Assembly: GCA_028532985.1 (NCBI GenBank)
Contig: JANCIK010000004.1
Span: 3,534,001-3,598,000 of the forward strand
DNA: 64,000 nt
Direction of reading: 5' to 3'
Source: Stropharia rugosoannulata
Lineage: Eukaryota > Basidiomycota > Agaricomycetes > Agaricales > Strophariaceae
The position numbers and the translations under genes were made by a program. Positions within the stretch are counted from its first letter, which is position 1. The number at the start of each line of letters is the position of its first letter. The notes beneath the pieces were generated by a model. It was not told where the DNA came from and did not search any database. It worked only from the letters and a program-made list of their open reading frames with translations. Shown here piece by piece: positions 44,000 to 55,663 of the stretch.

Positions 44000-46354
44000 A
44001 TGACGTCTCAGATCTCCCAGCAGTACGCATGTCAGTACATCCATCCGGCTCCTCCTAGCCAACGCCAAGCACGACTTCCGAAAGTAAACTGCTTCGGTGG
44101 CTAGGGGGACGTCGGTATTCCGTTGGACCTATGGCTTATTTATCTTGTTTCCAGATCGCGCCCAAAAGTCCCTCGGCCTCGTCAGTGGGACACCCGATTA
44201 TACACCTGTCGCAGGATTCGTTGCGCCTGATGACCCTGCGCGTGCAATTGCGTACAGCACCGACGGCCGTCTGTATGCTTACGCTTTGCCTACAGTGTGA
44301 GTTGCCTTTCTTTGGGGATCGGTGAATCAAGGTGGTGGGGACTGGGGATCTGGACATGAGGTTTTCCATTTGAACCACGCTGACCATCTGTTTGATCGCA
44401 GTGTACGCATCTATCAAGCCGAAGGTGCACAGCTTCTGCAGGAGCTAGCCCTCCCCAATATCGTCGATTTCAGCTTTTCGCCTCGCGGGACGTACCTGTC
44501 GACTTGGGAGCGTCCAGGTGCGTGCTTTTTTTCTTCTGTTGGACAACGCCCGTTGTACTAACTTTGAACAGTCAAGCTCGAGGATGGCTCTCAGCATAAA
44601 AACTTGCGTGTTTTCTCTGTCTCGACGGGTGCAGAGCTCATTGCGTTCACGCAAAAGTCGTTGGAGAGCTGGGACCTGCAGTACACCATCTCTGAATCAC
44701 ACGCTATCCGCCTCGTGGCGGGCGAGATCCAAGTTTTCCGGCCTGCAGAGTGGGCCCGGGGCATCATCGACAAGCTCCGTGTCGAAGGGGCAACGTCAGT
44801 CGCGCTTAGCCCGGGTCTTAATCCCAGTGTAGCTGTGTTCGTTGCAGAGAAGAAGGGCGCGCCGGCGAGCATCAAGATCTTCGGCCTGTCTACACTCGCC
44901 TCGCCGCCAACGTGCCAGAAGACGTTCTTCAAGGCGGACCGCGCTCAGATAAAATGGAACACACTGGGAACGCAAGTTCTGCTGCTCACACAGACAGAAG
45001 TTGACAACTCTAACAAGAGCTACTACGGCGAGACGGGCATGTACCTCCTGAGCGCCGGGGGCAACTTTGACTGCCGTGTCACCCTCGACAAGGAGGGCCC
45101 GATCCACGACTTTGCGTGGAGTCCCAATTCAAAGGAGTTTGGTGTCGTTTATGGATGTCAGTCTCTCTTTACTTATCATTTCCGAACGTGTGTTGACCCT
45201 CCCCAGATATGCCTGCGAAGACCATGTTGTTCGATCAACGCGTCCGCCCCCTCCATGATTTCGGGGCCGGTCCTGTCAATTTCATCTCGTTCAACCCTCA
45301 AGGCCGTCTCGTTGCATTGGCAGGATTCGGCAACCTTGCAGGGAAGATCGAGATATTCGACAGGCGTACGCTCGGACGCGTATCAACAATCGAGGCACCT
45401 AATACGTCATACTGTGCATGGTCCCCAGACGGACGTTTCCTTCTCACTGCTACGCTGTCGCCACGCCTGCGGGTCGACAACGGCGTGCGCATCTGGCACT
45501 GCACTGGCACCCTCGTACACGCACAGTCCACCGAGGAACTGTACGACGCTCGCTGGCGCCCGACACCCGTCGAGAACGTTCCCCCATTCGGGAACACGCT
45601 GCCCCCGTCTCCAGCCCCCAGCGCGAGCGTCGCGCAGATGGAGAAGGCGGGCGCACTAAAAGCCGCCCCAGCCAAGCCGGCCGGTGCGTACCGCCCGCCT
45701 GGTGCGCGCGGAGGTGCCACGCCGTCAATTTTCAAGCGCGAGGACGAGGGAGGACCTGGCTCCTCGACCCCGCCGCGGTACAATAGGAGCCCCGCGCCTG
45801 GTGCTCCGGGCTACGCGCCGCCTGGTTCTGGCCACCAGAATGGATATGGAAACGGCCAGCGCAGGCAGGTTCCCGGGGCGCCTAATAACTCGGGCCCTGG
45901 AGGCGGCCAAGGCCAAGATAAAAACAGGAAAAGGAAAGGAAAGGGAGGGGATGACGGTGCTCCTGTAAATGGGAATGGTAATATGAATGGCGGCAACCGC
46001 AAGGGCGGGCAAGGGCAGACGAATGGACAGACGAATGGACAGACTACGCCTGCGGAGGCTGTGCCTGTGCAGACGCCGGTGTCTGAGGAGCCGCCTGCTA
46101 CCCCTGGAGCTGTACAAGATGGGGCCGCACTGGATGCGGTGGCCAAGAAGGTCCGGAATTTGAACAAAAAGGTACTTTTTCCTTCTGGTTATTCTGTTAC
46201 ACAGTACGGAGCTAACACCGCGTTGCTACAGCTCAAAGCCATCGAAGAGCTGAAAGAAAAGGCGAAACGCGGTGAGCGCCTCGAGGCGACTCAACTCAGG
46301 AAGATGGAGGGCGAAGCTGAAATCAGGAAGGAGCTCGCTTCTCTCGGCGCTTAA
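44000..46354 (+). CDS. Eukaryotic translation initiation factor 2A, 653 aa
   Basis: eIF2A is a non-heterotrimeric initiator-tRNA and ribosome binding factor with a nine-blade WD/beta-propeller, used in alternative initiation. Exons are 44000-44030, 44155-44296, 44402-44517, 44572-45156, 45207-46171 and 46232-46354, a total divisible by three. Motifs in order: SLGLVSGTPDYTPVAGF, FSFSPRGTYLSTWERP, LRVFSVSTGAELIAFTQKSL, IKWNTLGTQVLLLTQTEVD, SYYGETGMYLL, IHDFAWSPNSKEFGVVYGYM, FISFNPQGRLVALAGFGNLA, CAWSPDGRFLLTATLSPRLR, DNGVRIWHCTGTLVH. The C-terminal part is low-complexity (P, G, N, K-rich, with repeated GQTNGQTNG) and ends in the family's helical segment KAIEELKEKAKRGERLEATQ. The last intron (60 nt) has no stop in frame. 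Confidence 0.94.
46172..46231 (+). other. 60-nt stop-free intron in eIF2A
   Basis: Donor GTACTT, GCTAAC branch-like sequence, acceptor CTACAG. Retention would add 20 residues in frame between the NKK and LKAIEE segments. Confidence 0.65.
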
Positions 46355-47628
46355 CACATGCGCCTGTGCCCTCCCATCTGCAATCCTATGTCCATTCTTC
46401 ATCACTTTCGTCGCTCAACAATATTTTCACTCGTCTCATACCTTTCAACCTCCCTCGCTTGCCGCAATTGCGTCACCCTCCTTCATTAGATTGCGGTTCT
46501 ATGGACATTATGCTTTGCTGTACTTGTGACGACGACGTGACGACGCGACGAATTATTTTTTCACGACCACGATGGATGGATCTGTGCTGTGCTTGTGTTG
46601 TGCTGTATGCTTGCTTGCTTCCTTACTACATCATATACATAGTTGTTTAAGAGTTGGTTGGGCTGGGTGTTTTCGTTTCCTCATGTATGCTGTAATTAGG
46701 TTACAGGGTGCTTACACTATGTATTCCTTCATTCTCAATGGTATGAGATTTTATATGCACTTTGAAAGAGGATTTGAAACTTGTGAGCGAAGGGAGTCTA
46801 TAATCTATGGCTCTTCCTAGGATTGTTTCTCCCGGACACCGCCCTCGAACCAATGAATTATGCACTGACTACCTAGAAACTCTTATCAATAATGGGACAC
46901 GAAGAGGAGAACCTTGGGAGAACGGCCGCGGTGCTCCAGTCAGGTGACTCGTTATATAAGACGCGTCTCCCCCTTTTTTATTTCTTCCCTTTTCCTCTAT
47001 CTCCCAGCTTGTTACCTGTACCGTAGCAAAGTCGTTCGTATGTCCCATTCTCTGGCGACTTCATCCATTTTGACTTTTGACTTTAACCGTGCGTTGAGCT
47101 CGTACCGTAGCTCATGCTGAAGAACGTCCAGTACGCGAGGACCTGCTTCCATCATATATACGCTCTTTGGAACCTTCAATAATCTAATCACCCTCTAGCT
47201 ACCTTTCTATGGCATTGACATGGTGTCCCTTGTGTCGCGGATATATATAAAAGAGACACGCCTTCTCAAAGTGGATACATGCGCAACCGGCCTGTGCACT
47301 GAATGGTAAGTAAATAAACCTGTTTTTCAAAAAGCTGAATCTCAAAGTGGATATATGCGCAATATATGCTCACAGTGGGTTCTGGTCATCGCAACAAATG
47401 GTATGTCTATGAAACGGGTTCTTCAGAAGCACATGAGGCTGAACCTCAAGGTAGAAAGACGGAGTAGGTAGTGTCCGGCAATATTCATAAAGTAAGGTAG
47501 ATGCTGTAACCTATGATGATTAGTTGCGCTAACGAATTGGGTTTGTTAAAAGATTGGAGAAGGGGATATTAGCGGGTATTTTTAGAATGTATTATATGAA
47601 GAGGTGTCTGAGGATTTCGGGGCAAATT
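46355..47628. other. Convergent intergenic region with short repeats
   Basis: About 1.3 kb between eIF2A (plus) and IPMK (minus). Short frames at 46914-47120 and 46572-46820 lack any domain. An imperfect repeat lies at 47265-47460 (separate entry). ATATATAAAAG at about 47240 resembles a TATA box but no gene follows that I can support. Confidence 0.5.
47265..47460. repeat. Imperfect tandem repeat of 70-95 bp units
   Basis: TCTCAAAGTGGATACATGCG at about 47266 recurs as TCTCAAAGTGGATATATGCG at about 47339. Both are followed by AATGGTAAGT or AATGGTATGT and by GCTGAA; a third partial start (CTGAACCTCAAGG) is at about 47434. Confidence 0.55.
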
Positions 47629-48841
47629 TTACTCCTTCGATGGATCCGAGGGCGGGGGCGACAGCGGCCCCAAGGTCTCCAGGCGGCCGTCCAACAAGCT
47701 CAAAACGGTATCCAAGCCCTTCAAGACACCTTCGTCAGGACCTTCACCTGGCGTTAGACGCGTATGCGCAAAGTCAATGAGCTTGACTTGGTATGGCAGC
47801 GCAAGTTTGCCGTCTCCGTCTTCACTATCCGAATCCTCGTTATCTTCTCCTTCTTCTTCCTTATCGTCCTCTTCTTCATCTTCCGAAGACGAGTCTCCGT
47901 CTCCCCCCAAATACTTGTCTACGGCCTCCGCTGCACGCGCCCAATCCGCCTCGTACACGATCAGCAGGCTGCCGCCGACCATGCGCAACTCGACCGCACT
48001 CAGAGCGTTGCGGATCTCCTGCACGTCTTCGCGTATCGCGCGAAGTATGCGAACAAGGGTGGTGCGCGGGAGCCCAGAAGACGCAGCGGGGCGCTCGGAT
48101 GATGAAGCATCCGAATCGGCGTCTCCGACAGGGAAGAAGCGCGCGATGCCCTCGGGGAGCTGCGCAGGCCGTATGGACTTGCCGTACGACTTGGGTGTGT
48201 TCACTGGCAGGCCCGTGGTGTTGTCGTATACCTTGTCGGAACGGTAGGTTATTGAATGTGGATGTAGAAGAACGGTCGGCTCACCTGGAACCCGGTCAGC
48301 CGGACGCCCGTCTCTAGCGACGTTGTCTCGCGCGCTGTGCGCTCCATGCGCGCGACCTTCTCCGGGGACGCGTCGGGGGCGTAGAGCACGGTCCCGAGCT
48401 TCGCATCGAGGATGTTCGGCCGTTCAAACCCGTGCGAAACGTTCTCCAATACAAGGCTCTGTAGAAAAATCGGACCCGCCTCAGCACTCACATATTGTCA
48501 GAAAAGTCAAAGCAAGACTCATCTTTCTGTCGCCCATCTGTCGCCGCGACAGTCACTCCACTTGCCACTCCGTTCGCAGCGTCCAGCAGACTCGCCTCCC
48601 CGTCCTGCACCGATCCCTGCAACGTGAGGGTGCCAATGCACTGCGGCACAAAAGGGAGGAGGGGCGCAAGCTCGGGCGCGCGTTGCAGGGCGGTGTAGAA
48701 GGCAGCCTCGGCGGGCAGTGCTGGCTTGATAATGAGCGAGCCGTCCTCCGTCGTTGTTATGCCCGCGTGCCCGCCGACCTGCGACGCAAGCGGGGTGGAA
48801 GCTGGTGGGGGTGTCGTTTGTGACTCTGAGGAGGAACCCAT
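47629..48841 (-). CDS. Inositol polyphosphate multikinase, 374 aa
   Basis: IPK-superfamily kinase (Arg82/Ipk2-like), ATP-dependent phosphorylation of IP3 to IP4/IP5 in cytosol and nucleus. Exons 48841-48492, 48456-48285 and 48231-47629 sum to 1125 nt. The start is ATG at 48841 (MGSSSESQTTPPPASTPLAS); an in-frame start at 48937 is less likely. Family motifs: QVGGHAGITTTEDGSLIIKP, LVLENVSHGFERPNILDAKL with the catalytic PxxxDxKxG at PNILDAKLG, TSLETGVRLTGFQVYD, SYGKSIRPAQLPEGIARFF, GGSLLIVYEADW and the metal-binding VKLIDFAHTR. An acidic stretch of about 30 residues rich in E, D and S sits between the last two motifs, as in fungal Arg82. Intron 1 is only 35 nt and its acceptor had to be AGAG to keep frame. 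Confidence 0.9.
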
Positions 48842-50423
48842 TGCTGTTATGTTGGTGGCGGTGACGATTGCGATGGGATGATGAGCGATAAGATGGAGCT
48901 TGGCTTGGGCTATGGGCACTAGGCAGCGGCCTCGCAAATGGAATGCGTAAGCGTCGGAGCATGTAAAATACGACTGTTCCCCGGCTTTGAGCGACTCGGC
49001 ATCCCGCCTTTCAGCCCGTGCAGTGCTTCAAAATGCTTTCAACAGGATAGGAGATACTCATGGCCGGCACGATCAGGATGGTGGTTGTGGATCAAACGAC
49101 GACAAGCGTACACGCTGAATGGTATGTCGTTCTAACAAATGTGGGAATTTCCCGGCTGTATTTCGGCTGGAGACGATGTTTTTAAGAATTGCTACTTACA
49201 CGCCGCTGAGTCCCAATTTTTTACCATCCCTTCAGCTTATTTTGAGAGTTTTTTCATTAACTCCAGAGCAATTGCACCAATCAACCGCCTTGGAGACTTG
49301 TGAATATTCTTTTCGGCGCCTTCCAGCATGGTGTCGCCGAATCTAAGTCAACGATTATGGATACACCGAACAGCATTATTTATCTGACTTCAGATAGAGG
49401 GATTCATCTAAAGGGACATGCTCTGTACTGGTGCATACTTGTGCACTCTAACAAACTGGTTGAGCTCACATGGCATGGCTTACCGGGGAACAAGTGGCTT
49501 TGGTGTAGCTAAACGCTGCTAAACGACGTCTCAGTATATACCCGCTAACAACCCGCCAAATAAGTTACATCCGGAAACCGGATATGTACTCTACAACATT
49601 TGAAATCAGCGCGACAAAGCACGGTTGTGGATATGAGCACGTCTGATGTGGCGTATCTTGATTATATACATATAGCCACATTGGTTTTTGTAATCTAGGC
49701 TCTCCGAACGAAAGTTCAGTATTTCAGTACTTGACTTGCCACATGAAAAACCCGTCCAAATCGGCTGGCTGGTATTGATTCGTTTTATGTATTTTCTGTT
49801 CATTTCCTGTGAGAACCCGTTTATATGTGAACGTACTTTCACAGGGCGTTCAATAAGTTGGTTCAGAGTGACATCGTCTAGTACGCCTGCCAATAGGGTG
49901 GGGTTTTCAAAATATCGGTTTGAAGCTCCCGTTCTATAATAAGATAAGATGATTCTTTGAATTTTGATGAGCGTAAAATAAATACTCGTGTCTGCTTACA
50001 GTTTCTATCGCGGTTCACGTTGTTACACATAAACGGTAAGTAGCCTTCTTTTCCAACTATAAATAGGATTCCTCCAAATATAAATCCGAGAGAACCATGA
50101 GCCTTGTGGCCCATATTGAGTCGGTTGTATATAGAACTCCGCAAAATGTGCAGACTACTGGTCCGCTTATACTGTACCAACGAGGGATTCAAGGTATCTT
50201 ACCCACGCATGTCGGCTTGAGATGGCTATCAATAGAAAGGAACCTTAAATATGTTTGTACATCTGGCGGAATGATAAATGGTACAGAATATTTTTACTCC
50301 AAGGCTTACCCTGCCACTACCAGTTGTATTGATATAAAGCGAGGCTGGCCGTAAGCTGATAGTGACTTTTCCGAGACGAGGCGCCACACAGTAACGCCCC
50401 GCTCTTTTCTAGTCGCCTATAGA
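48842..50423. other. Intergenic region without a supported gene
   Basis: About 1.6 kb between the divergent IPMK and DUF6534 genes. All frames are under 105 codons without domains. No TIRs or LTRs recognised. Confidence 0.45.
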
Positions 50424-51862
50424 ATGAGCCCAGGACCTCCGATCGCCCAGTTGTGAGTGAGTGTTTTCGCGATCGAAAAACAACTCGCTCAAGTCACGCT
50501 AGGACAGGCCCCTTAGTGAGTATACATCTCCACGTACTCGGTATTCGGTAGTTCCGACCCTTCACCTGGTAGCTGCTTGGCCATTTCTTCAATTGGGGGC
50601 TGTATGGCTGTCTACTGGTGCAGACCTGTATGTATATCCGTGTTAATGCATATTGTTTACCCAACCGTAAAATCTTGCTGTAAACTAGATATATATTACT
50701 TGGGCTTTCCTCGGGACAGGAAGGTGCCAAAGGTTTTGGTTTCCTATGTCGTCATATTGGAGACGCTGCAGACAATCCTTGCTACCCGGGATGCATTCCG
50801 CGATTTTGGCACAGGCTGGGGGAGCATGGAGGAGCTTAACAAGGTTGGATGGCTGTGGTTTAGCGTTCCTGTCATGGGCGCTCTGAGTAAGTGTTTTCTT
50901 TATAAACCATGTCTTGAATTAATGAAGGACGCAATACCTGTAAAGTCACATCAACCTCTCAATTATTCTTCGCGTGGCGGATATGGATTCTAAGCAGGAG
51001 CTTCTATATCCCTGTCCCTCTAGTCCTGGTGAGATTCGGATGCCATGTAACTGGTTGTTAACTCGCTCATAAATGTAGTAGATTTCCACTACACAGTGTA
51101 TATTTGGGATCTGGGTGGGAATCAGAGCGCACCTTGTTGGCGTCTTTTCGAAGGTTTAAAAGCATTCCAACTCTCAAACAGCGGTGAGTGAATTATTGCG
51201 ATGTTCTAGCAGTGATCTAGACTCATTTTTACACGTAGGTCTGGCTCGGAAGCACGGCTCTTGGTGATTTTATTATTGCAACAAGCATGATATTTTATCT
51301 GTCCCGCTCCCGGACTGGATTTCGGGCTACAAATGTCCTCATTACCAAGGTGATACGAATAACGGTCGAGACGGGTCTTATCTGCGCCGCGTTTGCTATA
51401 CTGGATCTGGCGTTCTTCTTGCGGTGGAACGACAACAATTATCACTTGGCTCCTTCCATTGCTCTCTCCAAGCTGTATTCAAATAGTCTGCTAGTAGTGA
51501 GTCGTGGTCTATTTGTACCAACTGTGACCTGGTTTTAACTGACGGCTTCAGGTGTTAAATTCTCGCGTCCGCATCGTTAACGGACGGGGATATGCTAGCG
51601 AAACTGAATTCGAGAGCTTCAGTTTCCACAGTGGCGCCACGAGCACGCGTAATACGCAGACAAGATCAACGACAGTGAATATGCTTGCAATAAATCGGCA
51701 AGGGGAAGAAGACGTGTCTGTTCCTGAGGTGCGTTGCGAAGCTCTGATATATTGCAGCCTTGAATGATGAGTCCTGCTGAACACTAGACACGCAACGAGA
51801 GTGCAGCAGATAGTGTTGAAGTATTCTCCCATAAGAAAACAGACCCACTTGTGTCTGATTAA
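50424..51862 (+). pseudogene. DUF6534 membrane protein gene with in-frame stop
   Basis: Nine exons: 50424-50452, 50503-50515 (13 nt), 50573-50627, 50689-50886, 50946-51028, 51082-about 51180, 51239-51496, 51552-51728 and 51788-51862. Joined they read MSPGPPIAQLTGPLLLGHFF, NWGLYGCLLVQTYIYYLGFP, ETLQTILATRDAFRDFGTGW, LFFAWRIWILSRSFYIPVPL, VWLGSTALGDFIIATSMIFY, TVETGLICAAFAILDLAFFL and DNNYHLAPSIALSKLYSNSL, the full DUF6534 pattern of seven helices with a disordered C-terminus. Exon 6 contains TAA at 51157-51159 (FSKV-stop-KHSNSQTA), where the reading continues homologously on both sides, so a C-to-T nonsense change of a Gln codon is likely. Unless an unusual 27-nt intron removes it, the protein would be truncated in the middle. 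Function of the family is unknown. Confidence 0.72.
50503..50515 (+). other. 13-nt microexon of the DUF6534 gene
   Basis: Bounded by CTAG on the left and GTGAGT on the right, it supplies the end of a Leu codon plus T-G-P-L. This is needed to join IAQ to LLGHFFNW in the family-typical order. Its first flanking intron contains a hairpin (about 50456-50492). Confidence 0.65.
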
Positions 51863-52772
51863 ATACCTTATCTGTATATCACGGCTAATATATTATTATG
51901 AATGGTTTAACCTTGGCCAGATGGTATCTGTCACCGGGGAGAAGGGAGTTACGCGGTTTGTATGTAGGTCAAATTAGCGAAAATCGATGACGAGCATGGA
52001 ATTATATGCATGTATATGGCATTGGAGGGTCGGATGTCTTTTGAGCAACGCCACCAAGGTGGTGGTGAAAATCGTACCTAACTTGAATATGAAAAGACTT
52101 TTGAACAGTTTTGAACTTGTATAAATGGAGTGTGTGTGTGAGTACCATGGACTCACGTAGCTACGCACTCATGATGGCCCTCAGTGCCATAGCCGACCAT
52201 CGCATGCTTACTACCAGTTACTACCTCTACTCAGGTTTCATCGCGTTGATTTTGTGAACATGTTTGAATGCGCGCAAATCGCAAGGCCGCGCCGTTGCCG
52301 GCAGTCTGCGGCTGAGTTTCAAATAAAGTATGCCGCGCTCGCGGCAGCAAGTTCGCGTTCTTGCCGTCAACTTTCACTTGGTTACATATCACACCTTCTC
52401 TTGAACGCCTCTTTCTTTGACGAGGTCGCAGTTGCTATATTGCTGGCAACGTCAGGTCGTCAGTAGTCACCAGCCTGCCAACCAGCTACTACCAACAGCA
52501 GGGATCCCCAATGAGTATGTCATCAACACCGCAAACTAAATTTATTTACATCATGGGATGAAGCAGACATACGTACTCAAATATTGGTCAGAATCAGCTG
52601 TAGCAGGCAGGCACGGAACCAACTCAGGGTCCCTACGTGCAAATTGGACGTCGGCACCAAGGACGATACGCATTGAGATGTTTGTTGATACATAATTAAG
52701 AAGGGATGGGACCATGGTCCAAGCATTCCCTCCCATCCTTTCACCTCCGACGACCACCCAGGTTCTCCTAGC
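51863..52772. other. Intergenic region
   Basis: About 0.9 kb between the DUF6534 gene and GMC 3. No gene, repeat or RNA recognised. The final 200 bases hold the presumed promoter of GMC 3. Confidence 0.45.
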
Positions 52773-55053
52773 ATGGTATCCATTAGAGAAGCCATTACAG
52801 GGACTCTTCTCCTGGCAGTGCTAACTGCTCAGGGAAAGATAATCAACTCTCCGGCGCAACTCTCCCAAACAACTTACGATTTTGTTATCCTCGGAGGTGG
52901 GTTCTTCGTGTATGCGCTCAAATGTCATCTACTAAACACGTACTTGAATAACAGGCGGCACTGCAGGATGTGTATTAGCAAACAGGTTAACAGAAAACCC
53001 CGCGATTAAGGTCCTCGTTGTGGAAGCAGGCGCAAGGTGCGTTCACATCCGTGTCGTGAAAAACGCATATACTCATCATGAGGTAGTCCTGACGGTATTG
53101 TAAATGCTGCAGCCCCGTTTCTTGGTGTTACTTTGCCTGGATCACAGCTTGATTGGAACTTTACAAGTACACCGCAGGCCGGTTTGGCTGGCCGCAGTAT
53201 ACCTTATGCAAGAGGCTTCACTCTTGGGGGAAGTAGTGTTATCAGTTAGTGCTTAGTTCTGCATTCAGCCTTATTTGCTCTCTAATTAAAATGTAGATCT
53301 ACTTACATGGAACCGTGGCTCGAACGACTTGTGGAACAAATGGGCGTCAATAACAAACGATCCGGGTTGGGCCTGGGCAAACGTTGAAAAGTTCTACCTA
53401 AAGGTTAGTTGTACGCATATATTTATGTTATGCGTGCGCTCTGACCAAAGGTCAAGACGTCTCGAATTGTAGCTCCGGCGGATAACCATAATACAACGGG
53501 CGAATTCATACCGTCAGCACATGGAAACGGTTCTGTAGAAGTGAGTCTACCAGGTTTCCCGACTGAACTGGATCCTCGCGTCATCAATGCCAGCCAACAA
53601 CTTGGTGGTCGATTTGCATTCAATGAAGACCTTAACGCCGGAAACTCTGTTGGAATTAGTCTGTCCATTTACTCAATTTTTTCTCTATGAAGCTTACGCC
53701 TCTATTTAGGTTTGATGCAGTCCTCAATTGGAGGGGGCCAGCGCAGCCATGCAGCGGCTGCGTACCTCGATCCCATCCTATCGCGTCCTAACTTGGATGT
53801 GCTCATCAACACACAGTTTACGAGACTTATTCAGTCTGGCGGAAGAGGCAATGTACCAGAGTTTAAGCTCGCGGAGATAGCTCAAAGTCCTCTGGGTGAC
53901 TACTTTTAACTGTTGAAGTTCGCCATTATAGCTAATGCTGCCACTAGCACGTCGTTATTTGGTACGGGCATCGAAAGAAATCATTGTGTCCGCTGGCGTT
54001 TTTGGTACACCTCATCTTCTTCTGCTCTCCGGTATTGGACCCAAGAGTGACTTGCAGAAGTTGGGTATCAATGCCGTGGTAAATAATCCTTCTGTGGGGA
54101 AAAACCTCACAGATCATCCATTAATGCCCAACTACTTTCTCGTAAACTCGACGCAGACGTTCGACAAGGTGCTGCACGATCCGAGTGTTTTCAACTCAAC
54201 GTTGGGGGAATGGTTGACTTCGAAGCAGGGCCTGTTTGTCGACTCCCCAGGAAATACACAAGGATTCATGAGGCTTCCGAACGACTCATCCATCTTTAAC
54301 ACCTTCAAAGATCCGGCTTCAGGCCCACAATCTGGACATACAGAGCTCATTTTTATAGTACGTTTTTGTTATATACCATATGCACCCCTAATCCCTTATT
54401 TCAACAGGATGGTTTTGCCCAATTCGGACCTGTGGCGCCTCCTGCAACTGGCAATTTTATGACAATTCTGACTGCAGTTACCTCTCCCGTATCTCGTACG
54501 TGTTTCGGGACTTTTACCTTTACATGCTGCTCACATTCCCCTCAACTGAAGGTGGATCTGTGTCATTGACTTCTTCTAACCCCTTTACCAAGCCCCTGAT
54601 CAATCCTGCTGTTCTGACAAGCGACTTTGATATATTTGCTATGGTTCAGTCCATGAAGGATGCTCAGGCATTTATTGAATCGAGTCCGTGGAAGAACTTT
54701 GTCGTGTCCCCGTTTGGTGCCCTCGCCAATGCAACCACGGATGCCCTAAGGGCCACGCTCGCTCGTTCGATATCTGTCACTGTAAACCACCCGGCAGGGA
54801 GCGCTAGCATGTCTCCTGCTGGTGCTCCCTGGGGTGTGGTTGATTCCAACCTCTTACTCAAAGGAGCTACTGGAGTCCGCATTGCAGATGCCTCTGTCTT
54901 CGTGAGTGAACCGCCTCGGTCTTCGACTCTAAATTTTTCTAACTTTTGAGTGTTTCTTTCCAGCCTCTGATCCCTGAGTGTCACATCCAAGCTCCGGTGT
55001 ACATTGTCGCTGAGCGGGCAGCCGACCTAATCAAGCAAACGTATAATATTTGA
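52773..55053 (+). CDS. Secreted aryl-alcohol-oxidase-like GMC oxidoreductase (GMC 3)
   Basis: FAD enzyme of the AA3 aryl-alcohol oxidase type. It starts with a signal peptide (MVSIREAITGTLLLAVLTAQ G), then KIINSPAQLSQTTYDFVILG spliced to GTAGCVLANRLTENPAIKVL. Next are LDWNFTSTPQAGLAGRSIPY, ARGFTLGGSSVIN and LTWNRGSNDLWNKWASITND. Signature 2 is EIIVSAGVFGTPHLLLLSGI. The catalytic pair is in ISVTVNHPAGSASMSP and LIPECHIQAPVYIVAERAAD. About a dozen exons join, the stop is TGA 55051-55053, and one or two internal junctions (near 53900-53950 and 54490-54550) are approximate. N-glycosylation sequons are frequent. It should oxidise benzylic or allylic alcohols with release of H2O2 outside the cell. 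Close relative of GMC 1 at 18276-20435, and upstream neighbour of an alcohol dehydrogenase. Confidence 0.85.
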
Positions 55054-55663
55054 ACATCTAATGTCAAATCTTTCGCCATCTTCTCATTTGTAATCCTTTT
55101 ATGCAATATTAGGTTTGCAGGGTCTTTCTTCAATTACTAGTGACATGTGGTAAGCGTTTGCATGGGTCTAACTTTGGCTTTGGGCAGTTGGCAGGTCATC
55201 TTTGCCTAACAACATGTTTACCTCAACCTACTTGTACGCATGAGTGTGTAAATCGGCCGCCTCAATTTACCGCTCAAGGTCAAGCATTGGAACAGGCGGT
55301 GATTGCACTCTGTCATTTTGTCTAACTTCCGGGCGCTCAACTTCCAGCCCTGATTAGAATGAATCGCTTATGGTGCCGGCCATACAGTAACCGGAAGAGT
55401 TCGCAGTATCACTTTGTGTGAGATGTGAGTTTAGCGTGTTTTAGCGTGGAAAGTATTGTCTGAATTGTAAGGTCATGCATGCCATTAATTGTGTATTCAA
55501 TACCGTTTTCGTGTCATTCCATTGACGAATGCCTTGGCAGAAGGCGCATGCTTCCTATCCTAGCGGGTGATTCTCTGACCAATTGACTCAGCCCACAGTG
55601 GATGACCATAAAGAAATCAATTGATAAGGACAGCACTCAATCAAACCCCTCCCCAGTACCTTG
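55054..55663. other. Intergenic region
   Basis: About 0.6 kb between GMC 3 and the alcohol dehydrogenase gene, both plus strand. No gene seen. Confidence 0.5.

Noticed and set aside
47764..48317. Plus-strand frames of 112-174 codons opposite IPMK
   Set aside because: Shadows of the acidic and GC-rich part of the kinase gene.
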